NCBI GenBank assembly: GCA_025618425.1
Contig: CM046845.1
Location: 32,664,277 to 32,728,276, forward strand
From: Heliocidaris tuberculata
Taxonomy: Eukaryota; Echinodermata; Echinoidea; Camarodonta; Echinometridae
DNA length: 64,000 bases
Direction of reading: 5' to 3'
Part shown: one piece after another, positions 11,893-49,199 of the stretch
How positions within the stretch are numbered: position 1 is the first letter of the stretch
Layout: each line of letters begins with the position of its first letter
Position numbers and translations under genes: made by a program
Notes under the pieces: model-generated
What the model was told of the DNA's origin: nothing
Seen by the model: the letters and a program-made list of their open reading frames with translations, nothing else
Databases searched by the model: none

Positions 11893-14202
11893 TGCTGATG
11901 GTTGAAATGAAGCATGGTTTGCTGTCCAGACGTTGGAACTAAAGAAGAAGGTTACTCCGAAAGTGAATCCGCAATCAGAGAAAATTTTATGTTAGAGGAA
12001 AGAGCGTGACGGAGGTGTCGTAGGAGATGGGTTTAAAACACTTAACTTTGGATGCAAAGGTCATGGGTTCAAGGCCTGGCACTGAACTAATGTCCTTTGT
12101 CAAGACATCAATCTACATTTGCCACTCTTGACCCAGGTGTAGTAAGTTGGTTCCAGATAGAAAGGAGTTGTTTTAGTGCAGTAATGGCTGATAACGATTG
12201 CAGAAACTAAAGGTGAGGTAATAATTTCTAAAGCTCTTTTGAAGTGAATAGAGACTGGATATCATAATGTGATATAAACTATACAAGCAAAGAATAATAT
12301 TATTATTATTAATGTGAATTCTAGGAACACCTTGAGTTACCTATTCAACTTCAGGTATATCTCAGAAGATGCATTCCATCTCTTGTCAGACTAGATTCAG
12401 GATGGATGAAGATCTTACATTCCATAAACATCATCATGATTTAAAGGTAAAGTAGAGTTCTGGTCATGGGATTGAATTGTCAAAGAAACTGTCTCAAAGC
12501 CAGTGGGAAAAGTTGATTATATAGCACATAAAAATAATTGGTGTATGCTGTAAGGTTTTGGAATCACCAAAATGATAAGAAATTGACTCGATCCTGCTGA
12601 GAGCCATATGCACTGCACACAGAAATGAGTATATGGGACTACACACAAATGTTTGGCCCAAACATTTCAGCTGTTTCTTGTCAGATTTTTAATGTGAGGG
12701 CATTTGAAGAACAATCCTTTTCAGGAGACATTTCTACTATGATAATCTTCAAAACTGAAATAAAAAGAATGAGAAAGCTCACAAATTATATTTTACCTTT
12801 CCCAGAACTCACCCTTCTCTTTAACACTTCACAGAAGAAAAAGTTGAAACCAGAATCAGATATTGAACGTAATTTCAAAAATCAACCACAACTCTAATTT
12901 AAACTAATCAGAATTCCTTATATATAATGCACTGGTGATTTTTGGAGTTGCGTTTGATTGGTACTGATTATGCAAGAGGATCCAGGTATGGTAATACAAG
13001 TACACGTTAATAGCATTCTACACTTGTTGGAGTTGAAAAATGACAATTAACCTGAGAATAATATCTTGTGAGCTTCACCATACAAGACCAGTGCTATCAC
13101 AATATCAACCTTGTGGAAGCTTATGGAAAAGGGAACAAAATTCAGTTTGCAAGCAGCCCATATAAGCACTATATTATGAGGACATACATAGTGTGCACTT
13201 ACAAAAAACTCTATGGGGCCAATGGTTCGACAATGCTAGGATAAAGAAAAAGCTGGACATCTAAAATAGGTGAACAGTGACCCAAGGGTTATTGCAGGTT
13301 GTAAATGGGCAGTTTGATTCAAAACCATGAGTCCTAAAACATGTTTTAGTAACTGAATCCAACACATTTGGCTAGCAGGGACATATACAGCAAATTTCAC
13401 GGTATATCACTGAATAGTTGAAGAGAAAATGGATTTTCTGAATGTAACAGACAAGACACCATGTGTCTGATTCAGTTAATAAAATATGTTTTAGGACTCT
13501 TGGCTTTGATTAGAACTGTCTTAAATAACCGGGAAATGGTCTGACTGTTGTGTCCGTTATGCTGGAATTGCCCACATGTACAATGTGTACAATGAAATCG
13601 ATTTGTTCCCTATTTTGTCCCTCAAACGTGAATAAAATATTTCGTAAGACACAACCCTACTCTCTGTGAAGACCTGAAAAGCAAATACACATAATATATA
13701 CATGAACATGCAAATTTTTGTAATTACTTCATAATTATACATCTTATCACTGTATTTTTGCTTTAAAAGTAAATACCAGTCTGTTATGATTATCTAGTTA
13801 TCATTATGCAATCTGCTAATTCTTCATCTGGATGATTTAACAATGTCTGCCGCTGAAGAATCGAACCAGGTCAATGGCGATTCACTTCTTCTCACCCTTG
13901 TAACACACCTGTGGTCATTCAACCTGCAAATACATTCCTATATGCAAATAGAGATTACAATCATTAGTCTCGTTCTTCTAAGGAAATACATATATTCATG
14001 GGGCAGTTGACTGGGATTGGGATGCTTTAGTTTGAAATGGAGAGGAAGGGATGAACAATTCAGAGTGGAATACTGGACCATGAACAAATGTATGCAGCTT
14101 TTTGTATTAATAAAGGTATAATAAAGTTTATTCTGAAATGTGAAATATGTTTTCCTGTCGTGTGTGTTTGTTTGTGGGGTGTACGTGAATCACTAAGATA
14201 GT
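11893..14202 (+). other. 3' flank of PRMT7 copy 2
   Basis: Collinear with 5310-7617, including the SINE and the AATAAA motifs (for example in attaataaaggtataataaag near 14107). No independent gene is visible. Confidence 0.4.
12006..12314 (+). mobile_element. tRNA-derived SINE in PRMT7 3' flank (copy 2)
   Basis: Duplicate of the SINE at 5426-5729, with the same ATT-repeat tail. Confidence 0.65.
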
Positions 14203-14267
14203 TATGATGATAATGATGATGATGATGGTGATGATGATGTTAATGAAAGTAATCATGGTGATAATAG

Positions 14268-14302
<35 letters not shown>

Positions 14303-15046
14303 GTGATGATGATGTTAATGAAAGTAATCATGGTGATAATAGTGATGATGATGATGATGGTGAGGATGATGTTAATGAAAGTAATCATGGTGATAATAGT
14401 GATGATGATGATGATGGTGATGGCGTTGAAGATAATGAGGATGGTGATGATAATGTTGATGGTGATTATGATGATGGTAATAATGATGATAATGGTGATG
14501 TTGATGGTGATGATAATAATGACGATGGTGATAGTGGTTATCATGGTGATCATGGGGATGATGATGATGGTGATGATGTTGGTGATGATGGTGATAGTGG
14601 TAATCATAGTGATGATGGTGATGATGATGGTGATGATTGTGATGGTGATGATGGTGATGATTGTGATGGTGATGATGATGATGGTGATCATGGTGATGAT
14701 GATGACAATGATTGTGATGATGATAGTGATGATGATGTTGGTGATGATGATGGTGATAGTGGTTATCATGGTGATCATGGTGATGATGGTGATGATTGTG
14801 ATGATTGTGAGGATGGTGATGATGATGATGATGATGATGATGGTGATGATGATGGTGATAGTGGTTATAATGGTGATCATGGTGATCATGATGTTGGTGA
14901 TGATGTTGGTGATAATGATGTTGATGGTGATGATGATGGTGAGGATGGTGATGGTGATGATAATGGTGATGTGATAATGATTGTGACGGTGATGATGATG
15001 ATGACATTGACGACGACAACGTCGATGGTAATGATAATGATGATGC
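14203..15046. repeat. GAT-rich minisatellite array (copy 2)
   Basis: The longer counterpart of the array at 7618-8042, about 840 bases. It carries three extra near-identical blocks containing gttaatgaaagtaatcatgg (14239, 14314, 14371) that show recent internal duplication. ORFs of 239-306 codons here come from repeat composition. Confidence 0.9.
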
Positions 15047-15497
15047 ATAATTGCAGTGGGAACACTGGATCTGCCACTGAAGTGTTCTCACATTGTTCTC
15101 TGAAACAATATACCAGCTGGGTCGCTATATCAATTTAACATCCTTACACATTTCAAATTCAGTCAAATGTATAGATTGGTATATTAGGACCGTCTATTCT
15201 CCTTCTATGCTCGTCACTGTACGATAATACATGTACTTCTTTACCTCTATGTCGACTTTCTTTCCCCATTCTCTTTTTTTTTCTCTCCTGCTCTCTCTCT
15301 CTCTCGCTCTCTCTCTCTTTCTCGTACCGTGACTCTATCTCTATCTCTCTCTCTCCCTCTCTCTCACACACACACACACACAATCTTTCTTATTTCTGTC
15401 TCTGAACCTTTAAAAATCATTTTCAGCTTTAAAAAACAAAATAGAGAACAACAACAAAAAAAAAATACACAATTTATTTATCAAAAACCATGTATAG

Positions 15498-15813
15498 CAG
15501 GGGCAGATCTAGCTTTTTTCCAAGGGGGGGGTTTGAGGGGCTGAGCTGGGTATTGCGAGGGAGCGTAGCGACCGAGCCCGAGCGAGCGAAGCGAGCTAGG
15601 GGGGAGGGTGTGGGAGGGGGGGATACCCCCCTCCCACAGTAGGGAGATTTTTCATTTTTAGGGTTGCCAGCTTGCGATTTTAAGCATACTTGCATGCTCT
15701 ATTTTTTCTCTTTTTTGTTTTCCTATGCACATTAAATGTTTACTTGGCAGCCCAAGGGGGGGGGGGGGTTTAAACCCCCTAAACCCCCCCCCCCCCCCGT
15801 AGATCCGCCACTG
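15498..15813. mobile_element. hAT-like MITE with 5-bp target duplication (first copy)
   Basis: Termini are caggggcagatctag at the left and ctagatccgccactg-type at the right (written tagatccgccactg). It is flanked by the direct repeat TATAG at 15493-15497 and 15814-15818. The interior has a G-rich block, a cgagcgagcgaagcgagc segment and facing G and C runs. It is nearly identical to 44680-44988. CAG...CTG ends are typical of hAT elements; 5-bp duplications occur in a subset of that superfamily. Confidence 0.85.
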
Positions 15814-16184
15814 TATAGTAGAGTCTAATGAAAACACTGATAGTGAAAAAGAAATACTGAGTGGTAATTTTAATCTGTTTGATCTCGAAAATGTGACAGA
15901 AATCTTTATTTGAATCCACTGCATTAAAAAAAATCTCAAAAAATAGAAAAGAAAGCAAGGCACATGTTTGTATATTCAGATGGCTATTGATATCTATTAC
16001 TTTCGCCGATAATCTGCCTTTTCTCCAGTTTCAGTTTGCAGAAAAAGTTAGAGCAGATTAGATTGGTGAATATCTTGCTGTTTCTCAAGTAATATCAAAG
16101 AAATCATCTCACCAAAATTGCAAATGACCTTTAAAAGACATCTTTTAAAACTTCGTGAAATATGGAAAATGATATTGTTTATAC

Positions 16185-16238
16185 TTCCCGCCCGAGAAGG
16201 AATGCATGATATTCCCGCCCGAGAAGGAATGCATGATA
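16185..16238. repeat. Two tandem copies of a 27-bp unit
   Basis: The unit ttcccgcccgagaaggaatg followed by catgata occurs at 16185-16211 and again, identically, at 16212-16238. Its role is unknown. Confidence 0.85.
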
Positions 16239-16859
16239 TTCCATCAATCAGAAAATACATGTCAAAAACCTTTTTAGCTTGGATTTATTAAAATGCTAGA
16301 CAATATTCCCTCGGTAAACTATGCAAGCTGAAAAAATAAACATGACAAAAAGTGTGAAATAAGATATGAGTTACTTTTGTAGGTTTGGTCAGATTCTAAA
16401 ATCGACATGAAATATATTAAAGCAGATGATGTCTTGGAATGTACATATCTTAATTCAAGTAAACCTGTCAGTATATTGATTGAATTAGTTTGAGATCTAT
16501 AATGAAGTTTTAAAGGGGTGAGGATGGGACAAGAACACAGGTACAGGGCACTTTCTTGCTTACTTAAGGTATGCTAGTTGGGCTATTAAAAAAAAAGGGG
16601 GGGGGGGCAGGCTAGTAGTACCCCTAAATTCGCTAATGCAATTGATATTTAAAGCCATCGTACGCCTTACAACCCAACTATGACTGGATTTTTAAAGGAA
16701 TAGCATTAGGGTTTAATATGGATTTTCAAATTTGTATATGAGCGAGTCCAAATGACCATAATATCGAAATTGCATTATATTTAAGCCTTCAAATTGGAGA
16801 GAGGGCTGAATCGGCTACCAGTTGGTGGCCAGTAGGGTATAGTGACTGACCAGTAAACC

Positions 16860-17127
16860 CAGGGGCGGTGCTACAGGGGGGGGGGCAGAGGGGGCGACCG
16901 CCCCCCCTATGATTTTTCAAGTAGTGAAAAAAGAAAAAAAAAAAGAAAAAAGAAGAAAAGGAGAAAGAAAAGGGAAGAAAAGGGAAGAAAGAAGAAAGAG
17001 GAGTATTAAAAAGAGAGGTCTTAAACATATAACTCTATATTATCCCTGTTATTTAATGGAGAAAAAATATGACGTCATGTTTAGGTCGTCTTGCCCCTCC
17101 TATCAAAATACCCTGGCGCCGCCCCTG
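16860..17127. mobile_element. Non-autonomous hAT element with perfect 8-bp target duplication
   Basis: Begins caggggcggtgctac and ends ggcgccgcccctg, an inverted repeat. It is flanked by AGTAAACC at 16852-16859 and 17128-17135, the 8-bp duplication characteristic of hAT transposition. The 268-bp interior is G-rich at the left with an A/G-rich tract in the middle and has no transposase. Confidence 0.9.
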
Positions 17128-17705
17128 AGTAAACCTATAAACAAAGTCATGCATATGTTAATGACTCCCACTTATGTTTTTGTGTTGCCGACCGACGACA
17201 AAAAAGCTATCGAAATGACGATGTCCTTTATATATTTATGACTTTGAGAAGACATTTCCAAAAAAGCGTATTTGAGCTGACAGCATTACTTTGACAGCAG
17301 TTTGTTTTCTGCTCGCGATTCTGTGTCACTCTTGACGTGTTAAAGAGAAAAGGATGAGCTGGGACGGTGATAGCGGATATCAACGTATCCGGCAATTTGA
17401 CAGGCTTTATGGGCCATTAGAATACTTCAATTCTCAGACGGGGGTTAACAGAATTGGGACGGTGGATTAAAGCATTCGGATCTCGCGACATCAAAGTATG
17501 CGCACGTAGCCAAAGGAACTTTCTTTTCTGTGCCGCGTAAAAGTTAAATTTGATTACTATCGAGTGGGGAGATCGCACTGATCGGTAGTACTTATCGTCT
17601 GGTACCAATTCGTCGCAAACTTCATATACCTGTGACATTGGATCATAAGTTGGAATATGCTTTGTAGTGTTGGATTTCTGTAGAGTGATTAGGGAATTTA
17701 CAAGG

Positions 17706-42716
<25,011 letters not shown>

Positions 42717-44164
42717 ACTTTGAGATCATCAACATGACTTGTGAAGACGAAGATTGATAGGGTCCAACGAAGTGTTTGAAGAAATAAAATGGACTTTGGT
42801 ATTAAATTGGTGTTAGATAATTGTATTAAAGAAAGTGATCGGGATTGGTGATTCGAGAAATACTGATTCATAGACTGTTCTCTCCTTGAAATTGATGTTA
42901 ATGATGAATGTACTGAGAAATGGAAATTAATAACTCGCTCATGACGTAAGAGTTCGATGCTGTGGATCTATAAAGATTGGGGTTTGTGCCTCATTGCCAT
43001 TTGTTGACTTATTGAAAAAGTTCAATTAGCAATCAGTGATTAGCAGAATAATGATCAGAGGTTTTAGAAATTAACACCCGTTCCATGTTGGAAATGTTGG
43101 CCTTTGAAATAGAGATTGATTCCATCAGCAGTTAATCACTTCCATTTTCCTTCATTTTTGTACGAAAGATAAATTTGTTGTCTGATTTACGTTGATTATG
43201 ACAGTGAATTTGAAAGCTAAAACATTATTGACTCTACAAGATTGATGCAACTCGGATATACGTAAAGAAAATTTGGGCGAGGAGCTATACAGTTGAATGG
43301 CTCACTTGTCTAGAATAAAAGAACAAAGTGTTGTCAATGTTACCATAAACTGATAAAGATATAATTACACCGAGCCGCTGTCAAAATTGTGGTATTAATT
43401 TTCTATTATTTTGTTGCCTGTTGAATAGTCTTCACTTCTCGTTTTCTACTATCTCTGACGGTTTTGATCCTTGATCATATTGTAAAAAGCATGCCGCGAT
43501 ACAGCCCCTCCCCCCCCCCCCCAAGAATAATATATGTATTTATATCATTAATGATGTATCTCACTTATGTACACTTGCCTGGGTTTACCTTGACCCAAAA
43601 TTAATCTTACTTCTAAATTTCGTTCGATTTTTAAACAATTTTTGTTTACCATGTCCTATGCAATACTAATCTAACGATGTCCTATCAATAGTTAATACTT
43701 CTAAATGTTTGATAGTATTCTCCAATATATATGTCAGGAAATGGCGTTTGTTTAATTCTTTAGCATTAACAATTGAGATTTTCAACTGGACCTGCACGTC
43801 TTATTTTTGAATCTTGTTTACAGTGAATTGGCCAAAAAACGTACGAATCACTTATTATTGATTACAGTTTGCAGTATTTATCATTATTTTATAACATTGT
43901 TAAGCTTTGCTCATTTTTGAGAGATCTATGCATGCTTATTATGAACTTTTTGGAAATGGGCATGTTTTAACTTTAAAAAAAAATCAGTATTATGATTTTG
44001 AAAAGATTGTGTAAATAAAAAAAAGTGAATTTTAACAATCACAGTGTATCAAACGAAGAAATGAATCGTTGTCATATGTGTGTCACTGGAGGTTTTCTTT
44101 TAAATATCTCTTGTTTCCCTTTCGATATCCTAAATTCATTTTTCATTCAGTTTTTTCTTAACCA
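42717..44164 (+). other. 3' flank of EGF gene
   Basis: AT-rich, with a C run near 43508 and AATAAA motifs at 42783 and 44013. No gene is seen. Confidence 0.4.
42783..42788 (+). promoter_or_regulatory. Candidate polyadenylation signal of EGF gene
   Basis: AATAAA lies 67 bases after the stop codon at 42716. A second AATAAA at 44013-44018 is a possible distal site. Confidence 0.5.
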
Positions 44165-44648
44165 GGAAGAAGAAGAAGAAGAAGAAGAAGAAGAAGAAGA
44201 AGAAGAAGAAGAAGAAGAAGAAGAAGAAGAAGAAGAAGAAGAAGAAGAAGAAGAAGAAGAAGAAGAAGAAGAAGAAGAAGAAGAAGAAGAAGAAGAAGAA
44301 GAAGAAGAAGAAGAAGAAGAAGAAGAAGAAGAAGAAGAAGAAGAAGAAGAAGAAGAAGAGAAGAAGAAGAAGAAGAAGAAGAAGAGGAGGAGGAGGAGGA
44401 GGAGGAGGAGGAGGAGGAGGAGGAGGAGAAGAAGAAGAAGAAGAAGAAGAAGAAGAAGAAGAAGAAGAAGAAGAAGAAGAAGAAGAAGAAGAGAAAAAGA
44501 AGAAGAAGAAGAAGAAGAAGAAGAGAAAAAGAAGAGGAAGAAGATGAAGAAGAAGAAGAAGAAGAAGAAGAAGAAGAAGAAGAAGAAGGAGAAGGAGGAG
44601 GAGGAGGAGGAGGAGGAGGAGGAGGAAGAGGGGAGGGGAGGGGAGGAG
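44165..44648. repeat. 480-bp polypurine GAA/GGA tract
   Basis: Uninterrupted purine strand except one T at 44543: mostly gaa units (44165-44380), then gga, then gaa, then mixed gaa and gga, then ggggag. It produces poly-Glu, poly-Arg, poly-Ser and poly-Leu ORFs that are not genes. Confidence 0.97.
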
Positions 44649-44679
44649 CACTCGGTATTTCCCCTCCAGCGATAACGAT

Positions 44680-44988
44680 CAGGGGCGGATCTAGCTTTTT
44701 TCCAAAGGGGGGGTTTGAGGGGCTGAGCTAGGTATTGCGAGCCCGAGCGAGCGAAGCGAGCGAGGGGGGAGGGTGTGGGAGGGGGATACCCCCCTCCCAC
44801 AGTAGGGAGATTTTTCATTTAAAGGGTTGCCAGCTTGCGATTTTAAGCATACTTGCATGCTCTATTTTTTCTCTTTTTGTTTTTTGTTTTCCTATGCACA
44901 TTAAATGTTTACTTGGCAGCCCAAGGGGGGGGGGGGGGGGGTTAAACCCCCTAACCCCCCCCCCCCCCCCCCCGTAGATCCGCCACTG
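44680..44988. mobile_element. hAT-like MITE with 5-bp target duplication (second copy)
   Basis: Starts caggggcggatctagc and ends gtagatccgccactg, flanked by ACGAT at 44675-44679 and 44989-44993. Over its length it matches the element at 15498-15813 almost completely; the differences are mostly homopolymer lengths and a missing gagcgtagcgac unit. It lies 31 bases after the end of the GAA/GGA tract. Confidence 0.85.
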
Positions 44989-44993
44989 ACGAT

Positions 44994-47900
44994 TATAAAA
45001 TGCTTGCGCCATCAGGAGTCGGCAGCATAGGCAGTCTCTTTCCTCCAGACTATGCTCCAGACAGGCTGAATGATGACGTCACTGCATGGTGGGTGGACGC
45101 TGCCTCCGGAATGGGATGCGATAACTTCTGCCCAATTAGATTGTCAGTATGAAGTACGCTTTGAGTTAACATCTGAAACAAATCGGCCATCGCCTTCGAA
45201 GCAATGCCGTGCATGCATTATGTTGAGAGGGATGGGCGTCTCTGTCTTATCACAACTTCAGGAGTCGCAAATAACCAAAGGGAATATTATCGGCGCATGG
45301 GCATAAGCATTTTGGGCAGAGCGGCTCAGGCTATACCAGAGCACAAACAAGGTTATTAAAAGGTTACTTGTTCAAAACAGTCTGTCCAGATGAATTCATA
45401 GCCCCGAAGCCTTAGCAGGCTATTAATGATGCTCACTGTTATTCTTTTGCATTAAGTCATTTATAATATAATATTTAAAATAATAATATATTTGTAGCTT
45501 ACGTTTTAAAATGTCTTGTAAATATTGCAGTGTTGTAATGCTTGAATTAAAATTGTTTGGAATGTATGGTTACACTTTTCAAAGCGATGGCACTTTAAAC
45601 AGGTCATTTCAAAACCAATATCATTTCCTCTCTTTGCCTTAGAATTAAGCAAACTTCCTTTAAAAATGGATCATAGGTCACCAATGCATCTTAATGCTCT
45701 TTACTATCTAGCACAAAAATCAAATCTTCAAACAAAAGACATGATAAACAGAGAGAAGTTGGGGAGAGAGTAAGAGAGAGAGAGAGAGTGAGGAAGAGAG
45801 AGGGGAAGAGACAGAGGAAGAGAGATCGTCAAAGTTTGCAATAACCATACCACTTACTCTTAATATAGTCCATTTAAGAAGAAATAAAGTTAGAAAAGAA
45901 GTTGTTGATTTATCCTGGTGCTATATGATCGTGTCATCGACATACCACAGCGCCCAGAGACGCGGGCGAGCTACCAGTGGCCGTTGGCACGTAAGGTAAA
46001 CTTGACTCTTTACTCGCTGGCGACAACTTTGCTTCTCAGCTGTCACTAGTACACCGTTGATCAAATAATCTTTGCTGAATTGGTCCCCTTTCTTCGACCT
46101 TGATGACCGTGTCTTCCACACCGTCAGATGGGCGTCTCCCCCTCCCCTTTAACATACCAAACTTAATCTTACTTGAAGGAAAATGCCTTAGAAATATACT
46201 TGTTAATAATATCCTTCATTTAAATCTAAAATGAAAAGTGATTTGATATTTTTCACATCGTAGATCTTGTAATTCACCTTTGAAAGAAAGTTGATCTTAA
46301 AAGAAGAATAACTGTTCCATAATGCACTTATCAATACGTAACAATAACCACCTAGGTGACGAAACATGTCAATCAGGCTGAATCAGGCTACTGGAGTTCG
46401 TAAGGAATCACCACTTTTACATTAATGGAATTGTCATCTTTTAACACTAATACATGAGTTCCGTTAATATTACGACGACTGACACTTTGAATACTAAAAA
46501 GAGGATGTGAACTGATTTTTTTCCCTATAATGTATGTAATAACCTTTTCCATGGCAATGAGGGAGGTAACGTTAAGTAACTTTCGCTAAAAATATATGTA
46601 GGGAATTGAAATTGAAATTGAAATTATGCAAATTGAACTGAATTTGGGTATTGAATCATTTTAATACCCCTTGTTACTGACCGGAACCCTTCTCTGAGTT
46701 TAAAGTCTACCGAGAAGTCGACATGACATGTACTTAATACATGAGCTCCATAAGATTAAACTCTAGATGTGAAATGATCCAATATCTGGCAAGGGACTGG
46801 CATGATATGACGTGCTTAAGTAGCGAAACTCCAACCAGACTTGATCAGGAGGGTGTGTAAACTTTGTAAAGATCTTGTCTAAAACGGATCCTTGTTTAAA
46901 AGCTCATGAAAGACAAACAATAATGCATAAAGCAAACGATTTAGCACACCAAACATGTGGCCTTTTCTTCTTTATCTCCATTTTGATTGTTCTCTACTGT
47001 TCCTCTCGTGGCTGCCTCGAAGCTAATTCTGAATGTATAAACATGAAATCGTATACCAGTGGTTGTTGAGTTTTGTCCTCTTTTTTTTTTTTTTTTTTTT
47101 TTTGAAAGAGGAGGGAAATGCTTTATATTGTCAGGAGGAAAACAAACCAGTAGTAATGTTGATTTCTATGATATATTTCATATATTGCGTGCTCGACAAA
47201 CTTTGATAAGTGGCTTCTACTCGATTATGATCGACAATGAGTTTGTATTTAAGATCTAATCGAAGTTTTAGGGTGAGGTTAAAAAAATTCCATATAATTT
47301 TATATTCAACTGCAATACAAGTACATTAATGCATTTATTGAAATTGTTTCTGAAGTTAGGGTTTTTCACGTCAGCTGAATGATATATTATAAACAACTAA
47401 CAAAATATATAAAATATTAAAGCAACATTTAAGTAGTTAAGTGATGGTAGTACCAAGTATTAAGAACTTGACGCCAGTGATTGTAAGGTAAAAACAATAA
47501 CAACAACAACAACAACAACAAACAAACAGGGAAATTATGCAATTTGATTGTGTGGAGTGACGTTATTTATTTCCCAGATGTATATCTTGCAACTTTCAGA
47601 TTAAGGCATTGATTGTAATTAAGAGATGAAGGAAATTATTTTGATCGATGGGACACGATAGCTAGACAACATTTCCAGACTCTCCTCTTTTTGATTGATG
47701 AGACAATTATAGAGAATAATCATGTGAATATACATGTATATTTCTGAAGGATGATGATATTCACATCGCGCTCATATCCACTATGAATGGTGCTCAAGGT
47801 GCTCCAATATAAACCCGGCTCTAGCTAGGCTACCGATTTTGGCGCTCACATCATTCAAGGAATTTCTTCCTACCGGTACCCATTTAACACCTGGATGGAG

Positions 47901-48716
47901 AGTGGCAAATGTAGATTAATGTCTTGCAAAAGGACATTGGTGCCGCGCCGGGGTTCGAACCCACGACCTTCCCATCTCCAGTCAAGTGTTTAAACCACTC
48001 GACTACGACACCTCTACTTGGCTACAACGATGGGTTGACCTCTCCCGATTACAAAATCCAAGAATGGTTGTTAGAACTACATGATGCAGAAGTATGAACA
48101 CAGAATGAGAATAATTACATATTTATCTGTATAGTCACTACCCGAATTTAGCACTGCTTTCATAATTATATTACTACTTTCTTATGTTCCTATATACGTT
48201 CTTTCTCGCATATGGGATTCCTAGTCACGTATAGAGTATCGGAACATGTTTGTGGGTGTCGTCATTTTGAATATATATATATATTTTACTATCAATAGTG
48301 GACATTTATACCGCGCCATGTCTGTCAAATTTGACACTCCTGGCGCTTTTGTGAGGTATAGTGGTGTAATTGTGGGCATACATGTACATACATAGTAAAC
48401 TCAACCTAAAATGTAAAGTAACATAATTTCAAAATATCTTTAAAAATATCATCGTATTTTACCTTTAATTTAATAAGTGCAAGGGACAAGAGTATGGAGA
48501 GGCAAAGTTGATGTGTACCCGAGGTGAATGTGTGATGGGAGTGGCCCAACTGTAGAGGGGAATAATAGCAGATTCATCGCGTTCAAGTACCAGCTCAAGT
48601 GGGTTGTGAAACGTAAACATAAGACATCTTATTAGATGATGATGGGAGGCATGGAATATGATGATGATGGGAGGTTCTATAGTAGAGGGGTGGTGAGAGA
48701 GAGGGGTGGGACGGGT

Positions 48717-48718
<2 letters not shown>
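44994..48718. other. Intergenic region
   Basis: Apart from the SINE at 47770-48016, a T run (47082-47104) and a short purine stretch (45770-45825), I see no supported feature. Two unplaced ORFs (45000-45149 plus, 45921-46121 minus) have somewhat protein-like composition but no recognisable family. Confidence 0.35.
47770..48016 (-). mobile_element. tRNA-derived SINE
   Basis: On the minus strand the head reads taGaggtgtcgtagtcgagtg (A-box-like) and gggttcgaacccc (B box, 47950-47962), then the body with attaatctacatttgccactc and agcaccattcatagtgg. Same family as 50262-50475 and the PRMT7 3' SINE. Confidence 0.75.
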
Positions 48719-48759
<41 letters not shown>

Positions 48760-49010
48760 GGGAGAGAGGGGGGGGGTGAGAAAGAAGGAGGGAAAGAGAG
48801 TATTGACTAGAAATAATAAAGAGAGAGAAAGAGAGAGGCAGGGGGAAGGAGGAGAGAGAGAGGGGGAGAGAAAGAGAGAGAGAGAGGGGAGGAAAAGAGT
48901 GAAAGAGGAAATAAAGAGAAGGGATTCGAGAGAAAGGAAGAGGAAAGAGAAAGCAAGAGGAAGATACAGAGATAGAGATAGGGAGAGAGAGAGAAAGAGA
49001 GATTTTTCCT
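48719..49010. repeat. GA-rich simple repeat
   Basis: A pure GA run (48719-48755) followed by mixed purine sequence. The 169-codon ORF here is compositional. Confidence 0.85.
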
Positions 49011-49199
49011 CTTTTTTGAGACCCTCCGATAGGCCATTTTATTTTGGATCAATCTCTGAACAACATAATTTAATACATGTACAAAAGAATATATTACAGC
49101 AAAATATGTTAAACATGAATGTCAACAGTTATAAGCGTTTTTCGAATAGCATAGTTGAACGTAATAGCATAGTGAAATTTACAACAGATTTCAGATTTA

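Larger units (their letters stand above)
8043..15046 (+). repeat. Segmental tandem duplication, copy 2
   Basis: Second copy of the segment that begins at 1473. It matches base for base over long runs with scattered substitutions. It alone carries the insertion at 9123-9624, lacks the 2913-3392 insertion, and ends in a longer GAT array (14203-15046 against 7618-8042). Sequence after 15046 is not shared with the first copy. Confidence 0.93.
15047..17705. other. Intergenic region between PRMT7 duplication and EGF gene
   Basis: Contains a CT/CA microsatellite (15290-15382), two hAT-like MITEs (15498-15813, 16860-17127), a two-copy 27-bp repeat (16185-16238) and a short G run near 16600. The last 500 bases before the ATG at 17706 probably include the EGF gene promoter and 5' UTR, but I see no convincing TATA or initiator element. 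Confidence 0.4.

Noticed and set aside
14128..15091. ORFs of 239-306 codons over the second GAT array
   Set aside because: Same cause as at 7618-8042: triplet repeat composition.
44025..44818. Poly-Glu, poly-Arg, poly-Ser and poly-Leu ORFs
   Set aside because: Direct translation of the GAA/GGA tract.
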